A DNA stretch of 64,000 bases from Cohnella baijiui (lineage in GTDB: Bacteria; Bacillota; Bacilli; Paenibacillales; Paenibacillaceae), in assembly GCF_020731285.1 (NCBI RefSeq), contig NZ_JAJFOW010000003.1, positions 310,001 to 374,000 of the forward strand, in the 5' to 3' direction. The notes under the pieces are model-generated. The model had not been told where the DNA came from. It made no database searches and was given only the letters and a program-made list of their open reading frames with translations. Within the stretch, counting starts at the first letter, position 1. The number at the start of each line of letters is the position of its first letter. A program made the position numbers and the translations under genes. Shown one piece after another: positions 36,060 through 45,723 of the stretch.

Positions 36060-37649
36060 TTAAAGAACACCATGTCCTTTTTTAATGTCCGTTGGATTGA
36101 TTCCCGTATGTTTCTTGAATATTTTGATGAAATATTGATAATTAGTGAATCCGACTTTCTCACATATCTCGTACACCTTCAGATTTGTTGAGATTAACAG
36201 CTCTTTGGCTCTTATGATTCGGAATTGATTCACGTAATCCGTAAAAGACTCACCCGTTTCTCTTTTGAATAGTTGACCTAGATATGCCGGATGCAGCATG
36301 ACTTGGGCCGAAGCTAGCTTTAAAGAAATATCTTCGTTGTATTGCTGTTTGATGTACGCTATTGTTTGACTGACAACTGTGCTCATTGTTCTGGGTCTAC
36401 TACTCGGCATTATGGCGAACACATGCTCACAAAAATCTTTTAACCATTCTTCAAAATCGCTGAGCCGGTTTAGGCTCAGTATTTTTGCGATGTTGTAGTG
36501 GCTGTCCACAACCCAACTATCGGTCTCGGTGCGGAACTCCCTTAGCGTATGATTCATGATGACTACAATATGAACGACGATTTCCCTAATACGCTCTGTT
36601 GAAATGTATTTCTTTTGAGACAGATCACCAAAAAAGTTTGTAATTAACTGCAAAATATCGAGTTTTTCTCCTTGCTTGATCAATGTTTTTAAAGCTTCAA
36701 AATTAAAAGTTAGCAACATATTATCATTTGGAAACGGATCGATTTCTTCAGAAATCCAAATGTTTCTCGACGATGATAGCAAACTGTACTCCAAACATTT
36801 TATCGCATCGAGATAAGATTCTCGCAGGTCAAATACGGAATCAACCATACAACCGATACCGATCGTAAACTGTAACTTCAAGAAATGGCGAACGGAGGAA
36901 ATGATTTCATTAAACATCGATTGCCGCTCGGAAACAAATTCAAGGCGGCTTCTTTGTATAAAAAACACGATGTAGCCGTTGGAATCTTCAAAAACGGTTC
37001 CATTGACTTTTGTTTGAACAATTTCATTGCAGATGTTTAGAACGGAATACATTTTCAAATGCATGGCATAGGCATCTGCCGCATCGATTTCGATCTGATC
37101 GATTCTGCCTAAAGCAATTTCATATGTTCCATTCTCTTCAGGCAACATCAGAAAGCCTTTTTTCTCTTCATATTCTTTAACGGAAATATGATTAGAGAGC
37201 AGACGCTTCAGCGTACTGACCCGTAGCTCCTCCATCCCTTGTCTTCTCACGATTTCCGAGTGGATTCCCTGTTCAACTTGCTGGATCGTATTCTGCAGGA
37301 TCTGGATTAATTCATGATTGTTAATCGGTTTGAGCAAATAGCTTTCAACCCCGAATTCAATAGCCTGCTTAAGGAATTCATAGTCGCTGTAGCCGCTAAT
37401 GACAATGACTTTGATCGGAAGATTCAGGCGGCGAATCTGTTTGATTACCAGTAAACCGTCCATTACAGGCATTTTTACATCCGTAATCAGGATTTTAGGT
37501 TTCACTGCTTGGATCATAGCCAATGCTTCGACACCGTTCGATGCTTCGCCAGCAATTTCGAGGCCAAGCTCATCCCACTCGATCGTTTCTCTAAGACCAT
37601 CAATGATTAGAGGTTCGTCATCAGCTATAACGACTCTGTACATATTCAA
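36060..37649 (-). CDS. AraC-type response regulator, YesN family
   Basis: 529 residues. Receiver domain with D10/D11, phosphoacceptor D57 in LITDVKMPVMDG and the Lys of LLKPINNHEL; long linker; C-terminal AraC domain with two helix-turn-helix units (LKLASAQVMLHPAYLGQLFKRE, EICEKVGFTNYQYFIKIFKKH). The likely start is TTG 37649, six bases after AAGGAGGCG; ATG 37643 is the alternative. It overlaps the kinase gene by 29 bp and probably activates the uptake operon on the other strand. Confidence 0.93.
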   Translation of the reverse strand: MNMYRVVIADDEPLIIDGLRETIEWDELGLEIAGEASNGVEALAMIQAVKPKILITDVKMPVMDGLLVIKQIRRLNLPIKVIVISGYSDYEFLKQAIEFGVESYLLKPINNHELIQILQNTIQQVEQGIHSEIVRRQGMEELRVSTLKRLLSNHISVKEYEEKKGFLMLPEENGTYEIALGRIDQIEIDAADAYAMHLKMYSVLNICNEIVQTKVNGTVFEDSNGYIVFFIQRSRLEFVSERQSMFNEIISSVRHFLKLQFTIGIGCMVDSVFDLRESYLDAIKCLEYSLLSSSRNIWISEEIDPFPNDNMLLTFNFEALKTLIKQGEKLDILQLITNFFGDLSQKKYISTERIREIVVHIVVIMNHTLREFRTETDSWVVDSHYNIAKILSLNRLSDFEEWLKDFCEHVFAIMPSSRPRTMSTVVSQTIAYIKQQYNEDISLKLASAQVMLHPAYLGQLFKRETGESFTDYVNQFRIIRAKELLISTNLKVYEICEKVGFTNYQYFIKIFKKHTGINPTDIKKGHGVL

Positions 37650-39417
37650 TCATCGCCTCCTTAGTAAGCGCAGGTATTTTGATGTTAACGACTGTGCCGG
37701 AACCTGCTTTGCTGGATATGTTAAGTTCATGCATCCGATCGAACATGAGAAGCAATCTCTGTCCGACATTTTTTAATCCGATACTGTATAAATCACTGTC
37801 TGCTCCATCTTCGCTTATCTTTTTATGAATTGTAGCAATCTGCTCGTTCGTCAACCCTTCTCCGTTATCCATGATCTGAACGCTCAGCATGTCGTGGTCG
37901 AGAGAAAGGGTTACAATCATGCTGCCGTTCTCACTCCTGCTTCCTAAACCATGGTGTATCGCATTCTCCACCAAAGGCTGAATGATTAACTTCGGAATGC
38001 CGAGTCGCAGGGTTGAATTCTCTACTTCGTAACGGACCGAAAACTTGTGTTTGTATCTGATCATTTGAAGATCAACATAAGCACGAATATATTCTAGTTC
38101 GTCAGACACATTCACGATTAGATCTTTCATTCTAATATTCCACCTGAACATATTTCCCAATATATGAATCATGCCGGCTGCCTGCTGGTCTTTATTCATT
38201 AAGGCCATCATTCGAATGGACTCCAGTGTATTGAACATGAAATGAGGATTGATTTGGGATTGAAGCGCTTTCAACTCGGCATTCTTTCCCCGAATCTGGG
38301 CTGTATAGATCGTTTTAATATTGTTCTCAAGTTTTCTACACATATTATTAAAGCTAGCCTCGAGAAATCCGATTTCGTCATTTGACCTCACTTGTATTTG
38401 CGTATCGAATTTTCCTTTTTCAACGACTTTCATTTGCTTGATCAATAACTTGATTCGTCTGGTAAACATTTTGGTAGCCGCTAAACTTAATAGGATCAGA
38501 GCTGCCAGACAAATGAAGATGATATTCAATACCTTTTTTTGAACATCATGGATGTCGCCGTAGAATACATTTTTGTTCATCATATCGATAAATGTGAGTC
38601 CTGTTTCCTGAGATACTACCTTATGAACGACAGCGTTTCGACTCTCGTCTGCTACAAACGAGGATAGATGCTGTCCGGTATGTTCATTGTTCGTGTCCGA
38701 AAGAACGATATCCGATTCGTCGACAACCAGAATGTTCCCCTTTATTTTCTGACTGCTTTTCGCAACCGGGGTATTAAACACAACTGGCTTGAAATTGATG
38801 ATAGCTCCTCCTATTTTTGAGCCGTCATTCACGTATTTATCTTTATATAAATTAATGAACACGGAAATGACTTGATCGTCTGATGAAGGAACGATATATA
38901 ACGGTGCATGGTTTGGCAAGATTCCCTTGATCGTCTTGCGTGTTTTTAAACTATCCATTAAGCTGCCGATGAAGGAACGATCATCTATCGTAATATCCCT
39001 ATCGCGTTCGTTGGAATAGAAGTATACTTTCTCGCGTCCATAATCGAGCAAAAGGATGTCCGTAATGAAGGAATGCGACCTCGCAATCGTTTGTAAACTA
39101 TCGTTGATTCTTCTTTCTTCAATTACAGATAAGGCCGTATTGCTGCTCTGGCTTATAAGATCAACTAGGCTATTGCTGTAGTAATTGCTAGTGTATAGCT
39201 GAATAAAGATGCTATTCATATCGTTGAAAATACTTTCGGTGTAGCTCTTCGTCTTATCAAGCATTTCATTTTCATACTTCGCTTCCGATTCAATCAGTTT
39301 ATTTACCATGTTCGAAAGGATGTAGTACGACGTTAAAGACAACCCTGCAATAATAATCACAGAATAAGTAATGAGAACCTTTAGAAAAAACTTGTTTTCA
39401 AGAAATGTTGTTTTCAG
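37621..39417 (-). CDS. Sensor histidine kinase, YesM family, probable CTG start
   Basis: About 598 residues if translation begins at CTG 39417, nine bases after GAGGAGGTG. The start then gives LKTTFLENKFFLKVLITYS, the basic-hydrophobic N-terminus expected of YesM kinases; starting at GTG 39360 would cut into the first membrane segment. An extracellular sensor region (about 50-290), second membrane segment, HAMP, and His_kinase domain follow with ALQSQINPHFMFNTL, the N box LVENAIHHGLG and MDNGEGL. It phosphorylates the YesN-type protein downstream. Confidence 0.9.
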   Translation of the reverse strand: MKTTFLENKFFLKVLITYSVIIIAGLSLTSYYILSNMVNKLIESEAKYENEMLDKTKSYTESIFNDMNSIFIQLYTSNYYSNSLVDLISQSSNTALSVIEERRINDSLQTIARSHSFITDILLLDYGREKVYFYSNERDRDITIDDRSFIGSLMDSLKTRKTIKGILPNHAPLYIVPSSDDQVISVFINLYKDKYVNDGSKIGGAIINFKPVVFNTPVAKSSQKIKGNILVVDESDIVLSDTNNEHTGQHLSSFVADESRNAVVHKVVSQETGLTFIDMMNKNVFYGDIHDVQKKVLNIIFICLAALILLSLAATKMFTRRIKLLIKQMKVVEKGKFDTQIQVRSNDEIGFLEASFNNMCRKLENNIKTIYTAQIRGKNAELKALQSQINPHFMFNTLESIRMMALMNKDQQAAGMIHILGNMFRWNIRMKDLIVNVSDELEYIRAYVDLQMIRYKHKFSVRYEVENSTLRLGIPKLIIQPLVENAIHHGLGSRSENGSMIVTLSLDHDMLSVQIMDNGEGLTNEQIATIHKKISEDGADSDLYSIGLKNVGQRLLLMFDRMHELNISSKAGSGTVVNIKIPALTKEAMIEYVQSRYS

Positions 39418-39452
39418 TTCAAAACACCTCCTCTACAATGCGATGTAAGCCG

Positions 39453-40322
39453 TTATTCCCTGTAAATCTTGCACATGTATTCTGATGGGGCGCAGCCCAT
39501 GATCTTTCGGAACACCCTACTGAAATAGAAAGGATTTTTAAAACCTAGCAACTCGCTGATTTCCGATATATTCCGATTAGAATGACTCATCAATCCAATT
39601 GCTTTATCGATGAATATATGGGAGTTATACATATGGATCGTACTTCCCGTTTTCGTTTTGAACACTTCGCACAAGTAACTATAATTCATATCGAGGGAAG
39701 ATGAGATTGCCTGTGAATCAAGGCTATAGCCGTCCTTTTGTTCTAGGTATTCGATAATCCGTTGCACCGTACGGTCAGACTTTGATCGTGGGTATTTCTC
39801 GATGGATTCTTCGAAAATATCAACAAATAGCTCCATCGTTTGCAAACTGAGGGTAATAGCCCGATAAGGGTCGGTTGAATGAAATAATCGAATGAAGGAA
39901 TCCAGTTTTTTCTCCAGTTTTTTCGGATGCGAAATACTTCCCTGTTTGGGTAGCTTGATAAACTTGCTATAGTCTTCATGCGAGATTAAATGTGATGGGT
40001 ACGAATTCAAGTATACATTCAATTCTTGGCTGGTCTCGGTATTCGGATTGCTGAAAAAATGAATCCAGTACCACGATGTGCCCGCAGGTGTTTTCGGCTC
40101 ACCCCAGTGATGCAGGCCGCTTTTCAAAAATAGAAATTGCCCTTTATTGATTACATATTCCTTGTTATCTTCCCAAACCTCCATTTGGCCATCGGCAACA
40201 TACAGGAAAACATCCCAGTTTAGCTTTCGATCCGGGTGAGTGTACAGGTTTTTTATAACATGAAAACCCAAATCCTGTATTCTAAGCATATGATCAAAAT
40301 GTAAGGGCACGTTGTTGCACAT
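39453..40322 (-). CDS. AraC family transcriptional regulator
   Basis: 289 residues from ATG 40322, which has AAGGAG nine bases upstream; the ATG at 40340 lies in front of that site and has none. The N-terminal cupin-like sugar-binding part (about 10-130) contains VFLYVADGQMEVW and FLKSGLHHWGEP. The C-terminal AraC domain has DSQAISSSLDMNYSYLCEVF and ISELLGFKNPFYFSRVFRK. Divergent from the GH127 gene, which it probably activates in response to a sugar. Confidence 0.9.
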   Translation of the reverse strand: MCNNVPLHFDHMLRIQDLGFHVIKNLYTHPDRKLNWDVFLYVADGQMEVWEDNKEYVINKGQFLFLKSGLHHWGEPKTPAGTSWYWIHFFSNPNTETSQELNVYLNSYPSHLISHEDYSKFIKLPKQGSISHPKKLEKKLDSFIRLFHSTDPYRAITLSLQTMELFVDIFEESIEKYPRSKSDRTVQRIIEYLEQKDGYSLDSQAISSSLDMNYSYLCEVFKTKTGSTIHMYNSHIFIDKAIGLMSHSNRNISEISELLGFKNPFYFSRVFRKIMGCAPSEYMCKIYRE

Positions 40323-40518
40323 CCATGAAATCTCCTTCATCTTTTATAGAAGCCATATAGCGTTAATATAAGTTAACTTGAAATGTTTGTCCATAAAACC
40401 CAAAAATAATATATATTAACCAAAGCAGATGAATTCAATGAAGGGTTTTGAAGCTATACAATATAGATGCGGCCGGATTGTCTGCTTAAATATACTCGTT
40501 GGAATAGAGGTGTCCGGA

Positions 40519-42333
40519 ATGTTTTCCAATTTTCAATTTGATGAAGTACGGCTGACCGACAAATACTTTGCCGCCCGGAGAGAACTCGTAAAAAAGTATA
40601 TGATCGAATTTGACGTTCATCGGCTTATGCATACGTTTAAAATCAATGCGAGGATTCCGTCAGATGCAGAGCCCTTGGGCGGTTGGGAGGACGTCGAGTG
40701 TGGCCTTAGAGGACATTTTGCAGGACATTTTCTTTCTGCCTGCTCCAAATTTGTATTCGCCGATCAGGATGAACGGTTGAAAACAAAAGCGATTGAGATC
40801 GTGGATATCATGGAATTATGCGCGAAACCGAACGGATATTTGAGCGCATTCGAAGAAGAGAAGCTGGATATTCTGGAGTCCGAAGAGAACAGGAATGTAT
40901 GGGCGCCTTATTATACGCTGCACAAAATCATGCAGGGATTGATTGACTGTCATATCTATCTCCGCAACCCCAAATCCCTGACGCTTGCCGTAAACCTGGC
41001 CAATTACATTCATGGACGATTCAAGAAGCTTTCCTTCTGGAAAATCGACGGGATCCTCCGTTGCACGAAGGTGAATCCCGTGAATGAGTTTGGAGGCATA
41101 GGCGATGCGCTCTACACGTTGTATGACCTGACAGAAGATGCCGCGATATTCGACCTGGCCCATATTTTCGACAGGGACTATTGGATCGGTCATCTTGAAG
41201 CCGGCAAGGACGTGCTAGATAATTTGCACGCCAACACGCACCTTCCGATGATTATCGCCGCGATACACCGGTACAACATTAGCGGCGAGGAAAAATATAA
41301 GACGGCCGTCTTGAATTTTTATGAATACTTGCTGGGAAGGACGTTTGCAAACGGAAACAGCAGCTCAAAGGCGACCGCTTTTATCAAAGGCGGGGTTTCC
41401 GAAAAATCGGAGCACTGGGGCGGCTACGGGAAGCTGGGAGATGCTTTGACGGGCGGTGAAAGTGAAAGCTGCTGCGCGCATAATACGGAAAGGATCCTGG
41501 AGCGGTTGTTCGAATGGTCCTCATCGGTTGAATATTTGGATCATTTGGAATCACTTAAATATAACGCGATATTGAATAGCGCAAGCAATAAAACAGGTCT
41601 TTCGCAGTACCATCAGCCTATGGCCAGCTGCGCTGTTAAAAAATTCAGTGACCCGTACGATTCCTTCTGGTGCTGTACCGCGTCGGGAATCGAGGCGATG
41701 AGTGAGCTTCAAAAGAACATATGGTTGAAAAGCGACGACAGCATTCTGCTCAATGCTTTTATATCCTCAACTGTCGTTTGGAGGGAGAGGAAGGTCAAAA
41801 TCACTCAGCTTACGGAATTCCCGGACAGCCTTACGTCCACGCTCGTGATCGAAGTTGCCGAACCCGCGACGTTTAAGCTGATGATCAAGGAAAAAGCGGT
41901 GAAAAACGTCAAGATCAACTCCGCTCCGATCCAGTTTAAGAAAGAGAACGGATATATCGTCATTCAACAGGTGTTCCACGATCGGGATCAAATTGAAATC
42001 GGAATCGAAGCTTCCTTGCATCTCGTTCCTCTCCAAGGCTCCGACGACTTGGCCGCGGTCATGTTCGGGAGAATTTTACTCGCTCAGGTTGGACCCCATA
42101 AGCTCTTGAAGGGCATATCAGATCGGAATATCAACGATAAATTCGTTAAACTCCAAAAGGATCGGTTGGAATTCATTACGGAGGACGATCAGGGCCATCA
42201 TGTAAAATTCATCCCGCTATTTAGAGTAGAGGAAGAAGAGTATTCGGTATATTTGGATATTACCGGGAATTCATTGCGGAACGGCCATTTTTCGTTGGCC
42301 AAGGACGGAAGCTCAGCGTATAAAGAAACATAA
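40519..42333 (+). CDS. GH127-type beta-L-arabinofuranosidase (DUF1680 family)
   Basis: 604 residues from ATG 40519 (GAGGTG upstream; the open frame from 40429 has no ribosome site). The (alpha/alpha)6 barrel fold has the family motifs GHFAGHFLSA, WAPYYTLHKIMQGL and GGIGDALYTLYD. The zinc-bound cysteine nucleophile site is complete: E316-S-C318 and C385-C386 (FWCCTASGIEAM), matching E338/C340/C417/C418 of HypBA1. It has no signal peptide, so it works in the cytoplasm on imported oligosaccharides. Together with the adjacent ABC system this suggests use of arabinan- or glycoprotein-derived beta-L-arabinosides. Confidence 0.88.
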   Translation: MFSNFQFDEVRLTDKYFAARRELVKKYMIEFDVHRLMHTFKINARIPSDAEPLGGWEDVECGLRGHFAGHFLSACSKFVFADQDERLKTKAIEIVDIMELCAKPNGYLSAFEEEKLDILESEENRNVWAPYYTLHKIMQGLIDCHIYLRNPKSLTLAVNLANYIHGRFKKLSFWKIDGILRCTKVNPVNEFGGIGDALYTLYDLTEDAAIFDLAHIFDRDYWIGHLEAGKDVLDNLHANTHLPMIIAAIHRYNISGEEKYKTAVLNFYEYLLGRTFANGNSSSKATAFIKGGVSEKSEHWGGYGKLGDALTGGESESCCAHNTERILERLFEWSSSVEYLDHLESLKYNAILNSASNKTGLSQYHQPMASCAVKKFSDPYDSFWCCTASGIEAMSELQKNIWLKSDDSILLNAFISSTVVWRERKVKITQLTEFPDSLTSTLVIEVAEPATFKLMIKEKAVKNVKINSAPIQFKKENGYIVIQQVFHDRDQIEIGIEASLHLVPLQGSDDLAAVMFGRILLAQVGPHKLLKGISDRNINDKFVKLQKDRLEFITEDDQGHHVKFIPLFRVEEEEYSVYLDITGNSLRNGHFSLAKDGSSAYKET

Positions 42334-42338
42334 AGGCC

Positions 42339-42551
42339 CTGGCGCTCATATGCGCCGTCTTATACGCGATTCCGAGGACCTCTATCCTTGGAGTGGTGCT
42401 GCTGACCGGCTTTTTTGGCGGAGAGATTGCGACGCAGATGCGCGTAGATGCCCCATTGTTTACGAATACGTTCTTTTCGGTGTATCTGGCGATTCTCGCC
42501 TGGGGAGGATTGTGGCTGCGGGACAAAAGGGTACGCCGTCTATTTGGGTAG
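42339..42551 (+). pseudogene. C-terminal remnant of a DoxX-like membrane protein
   Basis: From just after the GH127 stop an open frame without start reads LALICAVLYAIPRTSILGVV, then LLTGFFGGEIATQMRVDAPLF and AILAWGGLWLRDKRVRRLFG, ending at TAG 42549. This is the last two or three helices of small DoxX-like proteins. The N-terminal half is gone. A large hairpin follows, as for a normal gene end. A second, differently damaged copy of this family lies at 49422-49543. Confidence 0.65.
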
Positions 42552-42591
42552 GGCATCGGCAAGGAGGCCATAAAAGCACGGATAAAACGTA

Positions 42592-42633
42592 GGTTACCCT
42601 GAAGGCGGTTAGACACAACCGCCTAGGGTAACC
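42592..42633 (+). terminator. Terminator after the first DoxX-like remnant
   Basis: GGTTACCCT (42592-42600) and AGGGTAACC (42625-42633) close a long stem with an inner GGCGGTT/AACCGCC pair, followed by TTGTTTGTTTT. The equivalent hairpin after the second remnant (49582-49624) shares the outer stem. Confidence 0.75.
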
Positions 42634-42798
42634 CTTGTTTGTTTTATAGGTCTCCCATGAGGACGGATACGATGCTTTGGTGCAGCTCCGCTGGGAGGAG
42701 GATGGAGTACATTTATTTTTTATAGGTATACTTGTCTAAATCATGATCACAAGTATCCCATAAAATAATAACACATATACAGGAGGAGGTGTTTCAAC

Positions 42799-43032
42799 AT
42801 GAAAACGACTTTGACCGCAGAGCAGAAGAAAAAATTGAAGAATAAAACCATCGTTGCTTATTACAAAGATGGTGCCACTATTTCAGGTGTCGTAAAAGAA
42901 GTTAGAGACGATCATGTTATTCTGGCCCCGAAAGGGGAAAAAGCCGAAATCAAGGCTTTCTTTTTTGACGGATTTGGCCCTGGATTCTTCCCTGGATTCT
43001 TCCCTGGATTCTTTCCCTTCTTCTTTATTTAA
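42799..43032 (+). CDS. Small protein with LSm-like domain and GFFP repeats
   Basis: 77 residues, GGAGGAGGTG ribosome site. The first 55 residues (LKNKTIVAYYKDGATISGVV, VRDDHVILAPKG) look like a short LSm/SH3-like beta barrel. The end is an aromatic low-complexity tail with GFGPGFFPGFFPGFFPFFFI. Similar short barrel-plus-aromatic-tail proteins occur in spore-forming bacteria and may be structural coat or membrane-surface proteins, but I do not recognise a named one. A strong terminator follows, so it is expressed alone. Confidence 0.75.
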   Translation: MKTTLTAEQKKKLKNKTIVAYYKDGATISGVVKEVRDDHVILAPKGEKAEIKAFFFDGFGPGFFPGFFPGFFPFFFI

Positions 43033-43070
43033 AGATCGGCAACGGAACCACGCCATTAGCCCCAATAAAT

Positions 43071-43099
43071 ACAGGCTGCCGATCTCATCGGCAGCCTGT
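43071..43099 (+). terminator. Terminator of the GFFP-repeat gene
   Basis: ACAGGCTGCCGAT (43071-43083) pairs perfectly with ATCGGCAGCCTGT (43087-43099) around a three-base loop, the strongest stem in the window. 43100-43357 beyond it holds only the leader of the ABC gene. Confidence 0.8.
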
Positions 43100-43357
43100 T
43101 CAAATTTACTCAACAAACGGGCACGAAAGAGCGGCTGTCGGTTTAGAGAAAGGGAGACCTTCTACAGAGGCAGCTGGCGTCCAGGGGGCAGTTTTCGCTT
43201 GGCAGAAGGCCGTCATTCCGAGCAAGACTTTGGTCCAGTCTTTTCTCTAGCCCCCGGCCTAGTCATATATACACTTATTTGGTGTAATCTACCAGTAGCA
43301 GGGCGGGAAGGACTCATCCCCTTCATCTACATCTCGTTTAGAAAGAGAGGTTTCACG

Positions 43358-44064
43358 GTGTCGAATACGATTATGGAAGTCAAGCAAATTACGAAGAAGA
43401 TCGGCAAGAGAACGATCATTCACGAATCATCGTTCCAGTTGGAACAGGGAAAGATCTATGGCTTTATCGGGCCCAATGGGGCCGGCAGACCGGGCTCATA
43501 CAACCGACAAGCGGAGAGGTCCTCATCGATTCCTATCGCGTCAGTTCTCAACGTCGGCAAGCCATTGCCAGCGTGGGGGCCATCATTGAATCCCCGGTAT
43601 TTTTTGAATATATGACGGGTAGACAGGTGCTTCGAAATTTATCCCGGCTGCATCCGACTATTAAGTCAAGCCAACGGGAAGAACATCTCGAAAAGTTGTT
43701 ATCGACCGTTGGGCTGGATCAAAGAGGCGACGATAAAGTACGAACCTACTCTTTAGGGATGAAACAAAGACTAGGAATTGCTCAGTCTATGCTGGGCGGT
43801 CCCAAGCTGTTGTTGCTTGACGAGCCTTCGAATGGACTTGATCCCCTAGGCATGAGGGAGCTTAGGGAGATTATCTTTCAATTGCGAAAAAACGAGAATT
43901 TAGCCTTCTTTATCTCGAGCCATTTGCTTGACGAGCTGCAACAAATGTGCGATGAACTGATCATGATTCGTGAAGGCACGGTCATTTGGAAGGGGCCCAA
44001 AGAGAAAGTCGTGAAGGACGGACAGAGGCTCGAGGATGCTTTCTTGGGGCTGATGCAGGGATGA
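43358..44064 (+). pseudogene. ABC transporter ATPase (BcrA/CcmA type) with deleted P-loop
   Basis: GTG 43358 (AGAGAGG site) begins a normal ABC ATPase: IMEVKQITKKIGKRTIIHES, GKIYGFIGPNGAG. At 43487/43488 the Walker A motif breaks off: after GAG the text jumps to what was T-G-L-I-Q-P-TSGEVLIDSYRV, now in the -1 frame. About 22 bases (the codons for KTT and the next five residues) are missing. From 43573 the rest is intact: SPVFFEYMTGRQVLRNLSRL, YSLGMKQRLGIAQSML, LLLLDEPSNGLDP, FISSHLLDEL. Without the Lys/Thr of the P-loop and with the shift no active ATPase can form. Confidence 0.85.
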
Positions 44065-44849
44065 AGGCATTGGTATTCAGCGAGCTGGAACGATTGTTCA
44101 AAAATAAATGGACATGGTGCTTGTTTGTCTGCGCGCCAATCCTTGCTTTTATTTCGGGGAACTATCTCCTGGATCGCCCGGAATCGATGTCGGCAGGTTT
44201 GTTTATGATCGAAGGTCTGCAAGTCCATTTGTATTTAATGTGCAATATTGCGGTTGCCGCTCTCGTTGCTGCCGTATTTACAGAGGAATATCGCGGAGGG
44301 CAGCTACGCCTATTGTTTTTACGTCCATATGCTAGAGCGAATATTTTTTTTAGCAAACTGGTTGTGATCCATATCGTGATATTGGCGCTATTGATCGTAA
44401 TGGGAATTTCGCTAGTCGTCATAGGGCTCGTTCAATTCCCGCTTGAAGGCGAGAAGCAAGCTTCACTAGCCGCAATCCTAAAAACAATCGCTCTATATTA
44501 TGGTATGGCCTACTTCACCTTGGCCGGGGTGTCCTGTCTCTTTTCCTATATAGCGCTTATTAGTAAAAACGTGAGTTTCATGCTAGGCCTCTCTGTGGGG
44601 TATGTTCTGGTTGCATTGTTATTCGACGGACTGTATTTGCATGCTGCAAATTTATTCGCAAGCGGATCATTCGCGCATGAATTGATCGCATACGCTTTCA
44701 TTCCGTACATGCAGTACACGGGGCTATACGCCAGTTTAAATGGAGAAATGAATTCCATTTTGGCGGCGGCTATCATTTTACTCTTTTATATGCTTGTTTT
44801 CGGATGGTCTGCCTACCGTCGATTTGTGGTTGAGGATTATTTGCATTAG
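44061..44849 (+). CDS. ABC-2 type membrane protein, first
   Basis: 262 residues with six hydrophobic segments, start ATG 44061 overlapping the ATPase stop (ATGA). The layout EYRGGQLRLLFLRPYARANIFFSKL is typical of ABC-2/BcrB-like permeases. It works only with an ATPase; the one upstream is destroyed, so it is now an orphan unless another ATPase serves it. BcrABC-like systems give self-protection against peptide antibiotics. Confidence 0.85.
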   Translation: MKALVFSELERLFKNKWTWCLFVCAPILAFISGNYLLDRPESMSAGLFMIEGLQVHLYLMCNIAVAALVAAVFTEEYRGGQLRLLFLRPYARANIFFSKLVVIHIVILALLIVMGISLVVIGLVQFPLEGEKQASLAAILKTIALYYGMAYFTLAGVSCLFSYIALISKNVSFMLGLSVGYVLVALLFDGLYLHAANLFASGSFAHELIAYAFIPYMQYTGLYASLNGEMNSILAAAIILLFYMLVFGWSAYRRFVVEDYLH

Positions 44850-44862
44850 GAGGCGGTTGCCA

Positions 44863-45633
44863 ATGCTTGGAGCATGGGTCAGCGAAATGGAACGGATATG
44901 GAAAAGTAAATCCATGCTTATCCTGTATCTCTTTTTCGTTCTTTTATTATCGGCCAACCTGGGGGGCGGGGTGCTGAGCGGTTCGGGAAACTTGCGATTC
45001 GGCGGAGGCGAGATCGAGCTTAACAATCTCAATGTGCCTTGGTATATGATGGATGGGATCTCTCTGGTGCTTACGCTAGTCGTATTGCCCGTCATTTATG
45101 TCCATCAGTTAAGCGGCGAGATCCATTCCGGGGCTTACCGGTTATATGTGCTGCGTCCCTTCCCCCGGTTCCAGATCTGGTTGAGCAAGCTATTGGCCTT
45201 GGCTGCGACGACGGCCATCTTAATCGGATTTACGTTTGTTTTTGTCATGGCAGCTTCATGGCTCCTATTTCCTAAAGCTGATATCATGACTTTGTATGGT
45301 TCCAGCGAATCCGTTTCTGTTCCGCACGCCATTTTGTACAGTTTTCAGTTCTATATTTTGTTTGCTCTTGTCAGTCTGTCTAAATTAATGTTCTGCAGCG
45401 CGGTTTGTTTATTGATTTCAAGGCCTCTTGCAGCCTTTATTGCCATCTTTGTCCTGTCTTTCCTTTTGTACTTTAAAATTGCAACGAATTTGGTTGTTTT
45501 AGCGGATCCATTTCAGAAAATATTGCTGGCGCTCAGACCGGAAGGCTATGCGCCGTTTTGGCTGTATTCCTTGGGGATCTTTATCGTTTGCGCGTTTCTA
45601 AGTTTTGTCACCTGGCAGAGAAAGATGGTTTGA
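44863..45633 (+). CDS. ABC-2 type membrane protein, second
   Basis: 256 residues from ATG 44863 (GGAGGCGG upstream). About six hydrophobic segments, with ELSGEI-like loop HQLSGEIHSGAYRLYVLRPF that is related to the loop of the previous gene. It follows by 13 bp and completes the ABC-2 transporter, which lacks an active ATPase. Confidence 0.83.
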   Translation: MLGAWVSEMERIWKSKSMLILYLFFVLLLSANLGGGVLSGSGNLRFGGGEIELNNLNVPWYMMDGISLVLTLVVLPVIYVHQLSGEIHSGAYRLYVLRPFPRFQIWLSKLLALAATTAILIGFTFVFVMAASWLLFPKADIMTLYGSSESVSVPHAILYSFQFYILFALVSLSKLMFCSAVCLLISRPLAAFIAIFVLSFLLYFKIATNLVVLADPFQKILLALRPEGYAPFWLYSLGIFIVCAFLSFVTWQRKMV

Positions 45634-45723
45634 CGGGAAAAATGTTGGCTGGTTTGCACATCCGAGAACAGACCTTCAGGGCCGGTTCCCGGATTTTTGT
45701 TTGGAACAAGAGGAGGCGCGAAT

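Noticed and set aside
43100..43357. Possible riboswitch or T-box leader before the broken ABC ATPase
   Set aside because: No conserved T-box or known aptamer elements and no antiterminator/terminator pair could be identified.
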